Source of the DNA: Ustulina deusta
Taxonomy: Eukaryota; Ascomycota; Sordariomycetes; Xylariales; Xylariaceae
Direction: 5' to 3'
NCBI GenBank assembly: GCA_023159155.1
Contig: JAJNNX010000034.1
Span: 1 to 64,000, forward strand
DNA: 64,000 bases
Part shown: piece by piece, positions 47,162 through 58,043 of the stretch
Layout: each line of letters begins with the position of its first letter
Position numbering within the stretch: position 1 is the first letter of the stretch
Notes under the pieces: model-generated
The model's input: only the letters and a program-made list of their open reading frames with translations
What the model was told of the DNA's origin: nothing
Databases searched by the model: none
Translations under genes and position numbers: made by a program

Positions 47162-50100
47162 TTGTGATTGCGGGAGTCGGGTTGGGTCGGCCGTATCTAG
47201 ACGAGAGAATGGAGTTCTTGCGGGCTCGAATATCCGCTTGTTTATGTATTTATCGAGGGCGATAATCTGAAATTCTCGGCTTCCCTGGTATCAGCCCCCT
47301 GCTACCCGGGAGAGACCCGTCAATTAACCTACCTATCTCCTCCCCCCCCGCGAAGATAAGCGCATCGGGGCCGGATTGATTGATAAGGGGTCTGTGCTGA
47401 GCGCTTCCGAGCATTATTAAGTTGTGGGCAAGGGAAGATCTGTTCGTCGTTCGTTTTAGCTATTCTCCCGTGGCGCTAAGTTGTTACGGAGAAATGTGCA
47501 ATTCTTTTTTAACGACAAACGGAAGCCTGAAATTGCAATTCTGGCCACATAGAATCACTCGCCTAGAGCTCATAGAGAGGGTCAGGTCCGTGCCGTGAAG
47601 GGGACGAGTTTGGGCGCCGCAGGACATCTCGTCGACGACAATCTTTGCTAGCGATGTAGGACTCGTCGCTAATTTAATTGACAGCCCGCATGCCGTCGCC
47701 TTGGGGAGTCTTTTTGTTCCCTCTTGGAACTTAAGTCGCCGGATTCTGGCCGATCGTGCGCGCGTCGTGGGCAGCTCAACAAGGCCTTCTATAACGGTGG
47801 ATATCGCAGTTTGAGGCCTTGTGTATGTCCGATATCCTGTCAGGGGCAAAAGTCGACGCCGTTAATCCCGTGAGTTGGATGAGCGGTACATATGGGGCAC
47901 TCTACGACATATCCTCGATAAAGGTTGAGGCATAGCGTTGCAGCGTATGGAAAGTGACGGGTGTTTGATGATATGCGTCATCTTTCGTCGCCTCGGTCCG
48001 TCGTAATTCCACATTGGATCTCTGTCAGCGTGCCTATCTTCAAGAGGGGGGCGACGATACGAGTAAGCAGGAAATGCTACTGCCACAGTCAACGGTTAAC
48101 CTCAATATTCAGTGATCGATACTAGGGAATTGCAGGATGCCGAAATGGTCATGGCACCGCCTCTGCCGGTGCCACCGAATTCAACAACCAGGAATGTTGA
48201 TTGGATGCCGAGGATAGTCCAGCAGTCTAGTCGCTGTTGCCCCTGGGTCTTTCTAGTAAGTGACATCGTTAATCTAATTCCGACCATCCAGATATCACCA
48301 CTTGCTTATTGAGCATTGGGAATTAATAGGTGGTTGAGATGTTTGGTTAACAAAAAATTGGAGAGAATGGCATGATGCTACCAACCTACAGAGAATCTAC
48401 AGAGAATCTAAACAGATTAGGTAATGTGAATGGGAGCCTGGATAGACTTTGGTTGTCGCATAGCAACACACCAACTAACCATATGGCTGATGTCAGTGCT
48501 CTAGGTGCATGCCGACGAGAGTCTAAGCCCGGCTATGCCATGAACCATGCTACAGTGTCCGCTGTCAGTCACCCTCTTTGACAGGTATGTTCCAGTGTCA
48601 CGGGCAGGTTCATCTCGCTAACAGCGTCATTAGATATTATGCTTTGGCACTGGACTGTGCTCTTGCCACTTGACAGGGTTGAAGAAGGAACGATCTATGC
48701 GGCGGTGTTGTGCACGCAACTGGGAGACCGAAAGTACCTAAGGTACTTGCCCGCACCTTTTTATGGCATAGTCAGTTTACCATCGCCGACAGTGGCCTTC
48801 CATGATCTCGGATACATGTATAGTTACATCAAGTGTTGCTGCAGCTGAGGTGTACATGTAATATCGAGCTCTTGACTATAGTGCTCACAAGGCACCTACA
48901 ACAAGGTACTCGCAACAGCGTTCTCACCAACCTCCCCATGACTTCTCTGCCTAAAATGCAGCCCTATGGGGTTCGGTCTTTTTGGCAGGGAGCAATCATG
49001 CCGGGCTCCCACACCACTCTGCTAGATCCATTTGCCACGCGTTTATGGGCCCCGGTCCTAGCTACTCGTGGGAGAATGCTAAACTTCTGTCACAGGAAAA
49101 ATTCTAATACATACCTAGATGGGCCCTGATGTACATTTTCAACAGAGTCGAGCTGTTATAGCATGACAGCCTGGTATGGTGCGTATTCTATATGTTATCC
49201 CGCTGTCTATCATCCTAGGTTGTCTTGAAAATACTACATCCTGTCCCATATGATATTGGACTAGGAAAGGAGTGTAGTTAATTAGTTCATGGAGAGGCAG
49301 CGGAGGGTGCTGGCGGCTCAAAAATATCGGGGGGCTGGGGACCAGGAGTTATACTTCAAAGTGAGAGCCCTGTTCATGGACGCCTACCTACACAAGCTTA
49401 ACCCAGCATAGGTAATACAGTCACTAGAACTGCAGCTTCAAAGTAACGTTTTCGTTCTTCGTTTCTTCTGCACCTAGACCCCGGCTTCTTCCCTCACAAG
49501 GGGACCAACTTGGAATACACAGCACCGAGCAGGGGCCCAGAAGGCGGTGGCCACAGTGCACAGTTTGGCTATTACGTGTACCTATGGGCTTTATTTGTGG
49601 GATATCTTGTATCCTAGAATGTCCTCCCCAAGACTTGTAGGATAGACAGTTTAGTAGATTCACATGCCACCCCCCCCCCCCCCGACGCTGCTGGGGAGGC
49701 CTAAATATTACTTCTTCCTCCGAAGTTCCATATACCAACAAACCAGCTAGCCCATCTACCGGAGGCTTAAAGTGGCGGGTGTTTAAGTTGGTGAGTAGGA
49801 ATAACTCGTCCACGAGAACAACTAGTCCCCTGGGGGTTTTCTATTGTCATAGTGTGATTAAACTTCCGTCTCTCAGGTATATAGAGGTAGGCTCCTTACA
49901 CCTACCCATTCTTTCTACTCACATCTTCCATCAACACCGGCCATCAACACCGGCCATCAACATCGGCTATCAACATCGGCCATCAACACTTTCCACCACG
50001 CAGTTTACATCTGGTAATCCTCTCTAGCACCAAGGCCTAGCTACAAACAATGTAAGCATCCATGATTTATTACAATACTTATACACTGCTATATACACTG

Positions 50101-50173
50101 TTATGCCTGTTTCTATCGATGCATTACAGCGTGGTTATTCCTTACTAATGCACTACCTCGCATCAGCATCACC
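47162..50173. other. Gene-poor interval, about 3 kb
   Basis: Only short chance frames. It includes a 14 C run at 49670-49683 and a 13 bp tandem repeat listed separately. Nothing else recognisable. Confidence 0.45.
49928..49990 (+). repeat. 13 bp tandem repeat, about 4.7 units
   Basis: CCATCAACACCGG repeats head to tail with C/T variation in later units (ATCGG). It lies about 190 bp upstream of the ATG of the small cysteine-rich gene, in its probable promoter or leader. Confidence 0.8.
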
Positions 50174-50710
50174 ATGGCGCCCCAATCCCCTGAACTCCAT
50201 TGCTCTCCTACACTTTCCCAGAGTTCCCAGTCTCCTAAGACTTCCGCACGGGTTCCACTACCCGTCCTGCAGAAACTTGTGCTTCCCCCCGAAGACCCCT
50301 TGCAGCTCTTGGCGCGGGCCGCAAAACAGAGGTTAAAGACGGAAAAAGAGAAGGCCAAAGGAGAAAGCCTCAAAGATCCTGCCATTGGAGTCCAAGCCGT
50401 CAAGCGTTGTACGCGATGCGCAGATACCCACAACCGATGCCTCGTGGCGCGCGATCCCCTCAAGTTCGGCTCGTTCAAGTGCGGCCATTGCATCAGCTCC
50501 AAGCAAAAATGCAGCTTCAGTGTCGAAAATCCGGGCGTTCCATATTGCGATGCACGCTTAGACGCCTGTCGCAAGAGGGAACTCAAAAAGCGGGCCGCTT
50601 ACAGCAAGTGCCGCTACACGACTGCGCAAAACAGAAACAAGCGCCTTGTTGCCAACAACAACAACAACAAGAAGGGCAAGAAGAGGGCGGATAAGGTTGT
50701 TGCTGCATAG
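50174..50710 (+). CDS. Small Zn2Cys6-like cysteine-cluster protein
   Basis: A single-exon frame of 178 residues. Residues 79-113 have six cysteines spaced C-x2-C-x6-C-x13-C-x2-C-x6-C (C79, C82, C89, C103, C106, C113), the spacing of a fungal Zn2Cys6 binuclear cluster with a long central loop. The second half is strongly basic (CRKRELKKRAAYSKCRY, then KKGKKRADK) with an Asn run. Unlike classic regulators it has no downstream fungal transcription-factor domain, and the cluster is central, not N-terminal. It could be a small DNA-binding protein or a remnant of a larger regulator. The ATG at 50174 has a good CACCATGGC context. Confidence 0.6.
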   Translation: MAPQSPELHCSPTLSQSSQSPKTSARVPLPVLQKLVLPPEDPLQLLARAAKQRLKTEKEKAKGESLKDPAIGVQAVKRCTRCADTHNRCLVARDPLKFGSFKCGHCISSKQKCSFSVENPGVPYCDARLDACRKRELKKRAAYSKCRYTTAQNRNKRLVANNNNNKKGKKRADKVVAA

Positions 50711-51245
50711 ACTAACGATCACGCCAATTTTGGTAAGTTCAAAACATGCATTGTTGATTGGTAGTTGCCGTGGTAGCGACTAATACTTTGAGTTTACTAG
50801 GGAGTCGCCTCGAGCCGGGAATAGGGGGTGGCTTGTGCTCAGACTGTCAACTCTCTGAGCTACCCTTCATTCCTCGATCGGTCGCATTTGCGACCCCTAT
50901 TTCATGGCGAAGGAATTACTCCCCTCTTCTTACGCGCCTGGCGACCTTTCAAGATGTTGGCGCGATTTGGAGGCTGAGATGTATTTGAACCGTCTTGGTG
51001 TTGTGGCGTCACGGCGTTGTGGTGTTTTTCTCAGCCACACTTGTCGTCTCATATACTTTCGTTTCAAAGGATACAGGGTTTTGGATCAATTCAGGTTGGA
51101 TCATTTTCAAGGGAACGGCATTTAGGAAATGAGGCAATCACGGTAAATTTATGTATCAAGTTAATATGAGAGCGCCTATGTTTGATTAGATCTTCGTCGC
51201 AAACCGATGACCGTTTCATTATCACTATCCTTGAGTAGATGGGTC
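50711..51245. other. Convergent 3' flank, about 0.5 kb
   Basis: Between the 3' ends of two convergent genes; nothing recognisable. Confidence 0.4.
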
Positions 51246-52702
51246 TCAGCGAGTGTGCATGCGACCCTTGAACGTCAAATGAAATCGCGGCTCGCTAATC
51301 CTAAAGACATCCGGGAACCAGCCACGGAGCTCCTCGCCGTCGCGACCTTGCATCATTTCTACCAACGCCCTGGCTGACATCCAGCATAATACCATGCCGT
51401 GGCCCTGGAAGCTAGCAGACACCCAGAGGTCTTTTTCTCCCGGCATCTCGCCGACGAAAGGAAGGCCATCAGGACCATATCCCATGATGCCCGTCCACTG
51501 CTTGCGAATCCGACCCTCGGGGTGATCGCTCCCCCAGTTATCGCCAAAGTATCGAGGCAGAGTGTTGCCGAGGTCTCGCATCGTGTCTTCATCCTCGGCT
51601 GTGTCATCCGTCGTACCGTATTCGTTCAGCCCCTCGGAAACGGCACTACTCAAACGACCACCGATGATGATGTCGCCTTCGAACTTGCAGCCCTGGGGCC
51701 GTGGAATCATGTAGTCGTAGCCTTTCTCGTAGAAGAACGTGTACGTGCTGGGCAGTCCACCCCTCGGCATATTCAGCCCAGGTCGCTGTGCCGTGACATG
51801 GCCGCGCAATGGAACAATAACACCCTGAAATCTCTTCAACAAGCGCGCCGTGTATCCATTCGTAGCCATCACCACTCTCCTAGCGACAATGGTGCCTCGG
51901 GGCGTCTCGACCCGATACCCACCTTCGGGGAGTCTACTCACGCTTGTGACCGGCGTATTCGTCTGCAAATTCAGTCCTTTCTCAAGACAGAGCTTCAGAA
52001 CGCCGACGGCGAACTTATACGCGTTCAAACTACCAGCTTCGTACGAAAGACCGCCACAGACGCCCTCGTCCCCGCCCTTGCCGCAATGGAACTTATCGCG
52101 GACCTCGTCGGGGCTGTGGAACGTGTACACGGCGGCGTCGTCGCCGGGCATCGCCGCCTGCAAGGCCTTGACGGCTTTCTGGGCCGTCTCCCATTGCTTC
52201 GCATCATACACCACGTCCATCGTGGCGCAAGGGTTGCTGTCGCAGTCGATGCCGTGCTCCCTCGCAAAGGCGTGCACGGCGCGGATATTGGCGAGCTCGA
52301 GCCGCGCGATCTTGGCCGCCATCGCGGCCCCGTGCTCGTGCTGGTGGTGCAGAAAGCTGAGATACGACGCGGCTTTCGTGTGTCCGCCTGCGAGAAAGCC
52401 GCCGTCAGTGGCGGAGACGGCGGGGATGGCAACGGGGAGAGGAGATACCCACCATTCCGGCCTGTGGCGCCCGAGCAGGCTTGGCGCGCCTCTATCATCG
52501 CGACATCCTGCGCGCCGTTGTTCAGGAGATGGAAGGCCACGGCGGCGCCCGTGATGCCGCTCCCGATGATCACCGTGTCGGCCTTGTCGGGGAGCGACTC
52601 GGTGGAGCGCAGGTCGGCGATCTCGTCGACGTCGAGCTGCCAGTAGCTCCGGGTGGGGTTGTCTCTTGGCAGGGACACGGGAATCGCTGCACGGTGGTCC
52701 AT
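51246..52702 (-). CDS. FAD-dependent oxidoreductase, DAO family
   Basis: Exon 1 (52702-52453) and exon 2 (52387-51246) join in phase across a 65 nt intron (GTGGGT..CGCAG) to 463 residues. The dinucleotide-binding motif VIIGSGITGAAVAFHL (GSGITG at 47-52) is followed by an acidic strand end, MIEARQACSGATGRNGG, with the flavin-contacting ATGRNGG at the splice site. Later blocks are VVMATNGYTARLL and the C-terminal IMGYGPDGLPFVGEMPG with SASFQGHGMVLCW, as in the D-amino-acid oxidase-like / glycine-oxidase-like superfamily. Fungal relatives oxidise amines or amino acids; the substrate is unknown. Several long open frames on the opposite strand are shadows caused by high GC. TACCTAGGTACC lies about 165 bp upstream of the start. 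Confidence 0.9.
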
Positions 52703-54838
52703 TTCGGTCGGATCGGATGGACGGATGGGGATCTTTTGTATTTGGGGACTGGATTGGTAGATGGATATTGGTTCTGTATATGATACGTCTCTTCACCATT
52801 CCCAAACCAATTTGCACAATGTCTTGATAGAACTTAGGTATTTCCCTTATCATATATGGATGCACCTACCTAGGTACCGAGGTAGTACTTACTATGTACC
52901 TACTACGTATCCCGCTCGACTTGCCTGATTGATGCATTCATGTTGTTATGCCCTTACATAATGCGCTGCAAGATAAGACTTCAGATTCCTGGTTGCACTG
53001 CCAAATCGATGCTATCAGGCCTTCGTGAGGAGATATAAGCTGCAGGCCCCCCTACCGTGAGCCCGGGCGGGGGAAAGGGGGTCTTCGCCCCACCCTAAGG
53101 CTTCCAAGTTTAGAGGTACTATCACCGTGATTTCTTCAGTATTATCAGCAAATAAAGCAATACCTTTGGTTCGGATTGGCACATTGCTTCTCCTAAAAAA
53201 GTGGAGGATATTTTGGCTCTCCTTTGCGACTAGCAGCATCAAAGCAGTTATTGCATCTTGTATAACTAAGCAATCTGGGTCAACCATAATAGACAAACTT
53301 AGGCGCGAGCTGTTGTTCTTAGAAAAGTGATAGTTTGCGGTTCTTTTCGTCGCGCGGAGAAGCCTCTTCTATCGCTCCTCGTAAAGAACCTTCTTCTATG
53401 TTTCTTTCGCGATCGCGCTTGACACCTTGGCATTCGAGGCCCGATGGCGGCGTTCAAGCAGCTTTCGCATGTGTTCGAATCGGTGAAGCGGTTAGAGCCC
53501 TGAGCAGAAGCACGTCAATGATAGCTGGCACCAATAGTTGGCTTTCCTGACCCATGAGCAAGTTCTAGGAAATATTGTGTTGGCGGATTGAGAGCTAACA
53601 CTGTATTATTTACCCTTAAGTTAATATCTAATATATATCATCTTAACTCCTTTTCCTAATACAAAAGCCTTAACATATAATAAGCATCAACTAACCAGTA
53701 TGTATAATACTACAATTGAGACGCGGCCTAGTTTGAAGACTCAGGCTTCTGAATTGTGTAGAGCGCTTAGAGGCCGTTGGGACTTTTACCCTAATGGTGA
53801 CGTCATCGAGGTGTTGTTGTTGAGAAGAAAGGAAACATGGAAGCTTGAAACAACACCTACTAAAAGCAAGGGGGTGCACTTGGGTGATGATAGTTGGCTT
53901 GGCTTGCACGTCACCTGTTCGAGCAAACAGTTTATATGTTGGTAGATACATGCCCAAATGCTCACCTGCTAATGTAATGTGAATCCGGTAGTGGAACTAC
54001 CTCACTAGCACAGATCCTAGTCCTGGTTGACTTGAAGGCAAGGTATAGGTCCATCTTTCGGCTGACGCCACCTATAGGCCATATATATTGCAATAATACC
54101 AGCCAGTCCGACCGTGTGCTCTTTTAATCGCCTCCAAGCACCTGGGTAGCTTCGTGGGTCATAGGTGGTGTTACCCGGGTGCTGCAAGCACACTCAAGTA
54201 GGCTGTTTGCCCAGCCAACTCGGGCCGATTCTTAAGTTGCACCGAGTTTACATTTTGTTATGCTTACATCTATTTCGCAGCCTTCTATGGAAAGCCTAGA
54301 CCAAGTAGCACAAGCAAAGCGTAACTTAACAAAGTTGAGTGTTTGAGGAAATATGCAAGGAAGTTAACGCGATCGTAAGTAAAGGTCCATGTTCAGCTTT
54401 GATGTTGAATTCGGGGGTTACAGGCTAACAACTTGATTGACTTAAGGCTGGGGTTGCTTGAACATGTTATTGAAGTTAATTGGGTGACAGAGAACCTGTC
54501 GCTGCTTCTCATGCTTTGAAAAGTTTCCATGGTGTGACATTACTTGAAGGGTAAGGTCATGAGGTACATAATTGTTCGCCCTCTGGATCTCGGGAAGTAA
54601 GGAGACAAACATGAGAAAGTGGCCCTGATAACCTACGCGTGATTTAGAGTACACTTGAGTAGATATAAATAAAGAGGATTTATTTCGCTTGCTGCTACGC
54701 TGGCTGAAGATATTCAACTCTGAACCTCTCTTTCCACTCGAACACCCGCAAATCATCTCAAACAGTTTGTGTTTGGAAAGAAACACTCCCAAGACTTACT
54801 CAACGGCTCCCGATTCTGGGTTATTCTGGCTTGTCTTG
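52703..54838. other. Gene-poor interval, about 2.1 kb
   Basis: CACCTACCTAGGTACC sits at about 52863-52878. An imperfect inverted repeat GCACCTGGGTA / TACCCGGGTGC occupies 54138-54148 and 54172-54182. Short frames at 53015-53290 (minus) and 53700-53945 (plus) lack recognisable features. Confidence 0.45.
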
Positions 54839-55664
54839 ATGGCTTATGCTGCCTACCCCCACGCGCTCGAATCGACAGCAGAATCGGGATTCATCAACGG
54901 TACTAGGGTAACATGGCGACGCGAAAGCTTGAACGAAAGACTAGTACGTTTTTGTCTAGATATTGAACAGCCCGTACCACTTATAAAAGCATTGACCGAG
55001 AATTTCATGTATTTAACCGCTGTTCGGCTTGGGGCCAGAAAGGTTCGAATCATGTACGACGCCTCTGCCATCAACACCTACTTACCTCCCATCCCCAACC
55101 CATTTTTGTTTCGCAGAGATTTGGCATTAATATCTGAGAGATAGAGGGCCACCCCACATGTTCACCATTTTCAATGGTGGGTGGATAGAAGAGACGTACA
55201 ACCACTTGACAGGGGAATTTAGGGGCAACCGTGTTCGCTGTCATGCACACGTGTATTTGGACCGGGGCCCGTGGGACCAAAAAAGAGTCATCGGGGAATG
55301 TGTTGTAGTACAAAATAGTATCGATACTACCCTTTCCCACGGCTACTATCCAGTTCACGGGGAGCCCCGCAATGCCGGATCTTCAACTTCCTCTACTCGT
55401 AACGGGCCCTCAACTTCTACACGGGCCATATCCCAGAGCCACGCAAATTCACCAGCATCACACGTCGATAGCACGCACCAGAACAGACGTGCCAGGAATT
55501 ACTATTATTGCTCCGGTAGTACATCCCATCCCGCTGCTTCAGGCTCTGATGAACTTCATGCAGCACAACCGACTTCATGGGAACAGTACAGCGACTGGGA
55601 ACCTGATAGTTTCTACCGCCGGAAACGCTACAACTACTACACTAACCAGTGGGAGTATCAATAA
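54839..55664 (+). CDS. Hypothetical protein, possibly two exons
   Basis: I do not recognise this product. From ATG 54839 a frame reads MAYAAYPHALESTAESGFIN and then TRVTWRRESLNERLVRFCLD, ending at TAG 55144. The next frame, 55158-55664, continues with MFTIFNGGWIEETYNHL and YLDRGPWDQKRVIGECVVVQ, then a Ser/Thr/His-rich region and a Tyr-rich C-terminus (FYRRKRYNYYTNQWEY). An intron from GTACGA at 55054 to an unusual TGAG acceptor at 55138 (85 nt) would fuse the frames. Alternatively these are two independent short genes or a broken gene. No membrane segment. Confidence 0.35.
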
Positions 55665-56641
55665 TAATTCTAAAGGGGCCATGTAGGCCTATACCGGCTC
55701 ACGCATTGGACGCCTGCTTGGGCGATGCCCTGCATTATTATGATGAAATGTCGGCTCAATCTACCTGTCTTTATGTTCTTGTGTAACTAGGTATGCAGAC
55801 AGGAATTTGGTATAATCTCGTTCTTACGGCAGGACTAATGTTTCACAACTACAGCGGGAGACATCCGGATACCAATATTGATGTGGACAATGGGTAGACG
55901 TAGGTGAAAGGGATACTCGCCTTGCCCTTCTGCGAGGAGATAGGCTAAACCTACACTTCCAAGTACAATTACCAAACTTTGAATTGGGGAACTAGACGAT
56001 CATAACGGAACTCAATTGAATTCAACGCAATTAGCTAGCTAGATGAAAGAGTGGTGGTGTTCCTCCACAGACAGACTGGTTAAGCTGATGGCGCTGACCG
56101 TATGCTATACTTGAATAGCCACTTTGCGGCGATCTAACTGTTGGAATGTGGAGATTAGGTACACTCTATCCTCTGACTATATGTATCACTAGATTCCCCC
56201 GGACCCTTGGTCCTTGATTCTTCCTTCTGATTATCCTGAATACACAAGACATTCTGCTCACTTGTATACGTATCCACTTATCTTGACACTAACCCCCTTT
56301 CCAGCCACTTCCACTCAACCCACTCCTTCCGCTACCCGGGTTAATGTCCGACAGGTGTAGATAAGGCACAACAGACTGCATTAGTATTAGGCTTTCTGTA
56401 GTCTTGATAGTTTACTGAATTACTTTTTCTTTTCTTGTTACTCATTAAATATATTCCTTTCCGCGACCGAGGTAGCCTCTATGATGCCAACTAGAAATCC
56501 CAACGAAAATGGTTACAAAGAATTACGACGCACTTTTATTTATTACCCGTTGACATACAGAGAAGAAAATCCGCCATTCATTCCCCACCCCAAGTAGGAT
56601 CTAGACACAATCCAAACCAATGTTTCTATGCTGTTGCATCA
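55665..56641. other. Gene-free interval, about 1 kb, with a dispersed repeat
   Basis: GGAGATAGGCTAAACCTACACTTCC at 55936-55960 matches 39049-39073. Otherwise nothing recognisable; it includes the 3' flank of the minus-strand GTPase. Confidence 0.45.
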
Positions 56642-58043
56642 TTAATTGGGTGCCCCTGACCACCAATTCGCAAGGGTTCCCCAAAGACCAGACCATCCTA
56701 TGCCCTGTGAGTTACCAGGGTTCCGAGCGTTCAAAAAGAACATGGCCACTTCCTTCGCAATCTCTAGCCAAGGAAATAGGTTGCCAAGCCAGGTTGAGAT
56801 CAGTTCTGAGGCCGTTTTCCGCCTGTCATCCGGGGCTGGCCGAATATATTCCGTACGAATATTCACTCCTGCAACACACGATGGCTCCTTGTCCTTGGGG
56901 GTACCATCGCCCAGGCTCTTCACAAAGACTTGAAGAATTCCGTCTCGGATGTCAAGTTTGATGTGGCTTGGGTTGTGCTTTAGAACCTTTGCAGCCTCTG
57001 TGTCATTCCAGGGGATCTTCTTATCCATTTCGCGAACAACCTGAAGCTTCACACCTGGGGCTTTGTTGTACCGAGCCTTGATCATAGCAGTTGCCATGTC
57101 TGCTCTTTCCTTCTGGTGTCGGCGGGTCGTAAGACGATACAATGGCACACTTGGATGGTCCTCGTCCACCACAACGCCATGGTGATAAATATGACCGCCG
57201 TGATATTGCGTTGAGCCGTTGGGCACGGCTGGGGGATTGAGAATCTCGGACACGGTCGGGTCGTCTTCGAGCATGCTGAGCATACTTTCCCACGTCTCCT
57301 CAAAATCATCCTCGCTAATCTTGTCCCACTTGCTTGTCATAATCGTGATATATCTGTAAAACTTCGGGCCGCAGAAACACTTGATCCACTGAATAGTCTT
57401 TACCTCAGCTGCCGTAAGCCGTTCCTGGTTGCCACCAGTAACAAAAATAAGACCTGCAATAATAACAAAAGGACTGAGAGCGTCTAGGCACGCTACGATG
57501 TCGCAGAAGCAATCCATGTCGTCCATGTCAGCAGCACCAAAGCCCGGAGTATCTATGAATAAGTACTGTTCCCCATCGATGATGGCTGGGCAGACTTGGT
57601 GGTTTTTGGTTCCTTTGACCATCTAGTCAGTATTCTAACTTTAGTAAGTGGATATTAATACAGACCTGATTTCCTCGTCTTCCCAATCAGTAAATTCATC
57701 CCGCTGATCTCGCTGATGAGAGTTGATTTGCCGGTCCCGGACTGACCAACAACGAAAATAAGCTTGGTCCCTTTGAGACTGCTGGTAGTCAGTATTATCT
57801 CGGCATCTATTCTCGGGAAACCTACTACTTCTGCACAAATTGGACAACCGGCTTCGAAGCCACCCCCTTAGCCTCCTCTACAAGATTCATCAGGGCCGAC
57901 CATGTCCCTGTGGCCCAGTTCCGTGGCCGCTCTCCGTCGAAGGGGACAACTGCTCTCTCAACACATTCGTCTCCAGTCTCGTCGTCGGCATCCATAATTC
58001 CAGCCCAGGTTTGGTCTTGGCCCATAGGAACAGGCTCTGCCAT
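56642..58043 (-). CDS. AIG1/GIMAP-like GTPase
   Basis: Three exons (58043-57829, 57781-57666, 57612-56642) join in phase across introns of 47 and 53 nt to 433 residues. The G1 P-loop GQSGTGKST is at 84-92, G3 is DTPGFG at 131-136, and the G4-like element TSKWD is at 203-207 in place of TKxD. The SGTKNHQVCPAIIDGEQYLF stretch is the switch I region. This is a TRAFAC-class septin/AIG1-like GTPase as found in expanded fungal families. The C-terminal half has a basic, Trp-rich end (WLGNLFPWLEIAKEVAMFF, then GWSGLWGTLANWW) that may contact membrane. The first in-frame ATG is 58043; the open frame extends upstream to 58127 without an ATG, so an extra 5' exon is possible. Function unknown. Confidence 0.82.

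Noticed and set aside
51399..52646. Long plus-strand frame of 415 codons opposite the FAD oxidoreductase
   Set aside because: It is antisense to a clear flavoenzyme gene with correct splicing. Open antisense frames are expected from its GC-rich codons.
53015..53290. Minus-strand frame of about 90 codons
   Set aside because: It contains helical-looking segments, but no family is recognised, and neighbouring sequence shows no exons or splice signals in phase.
53700..53945. Plus-strand 81-codon frame
   Set aside because: Starts with ATG but has no recognisable motif and is overlapped by an equally long minus-strand frame.
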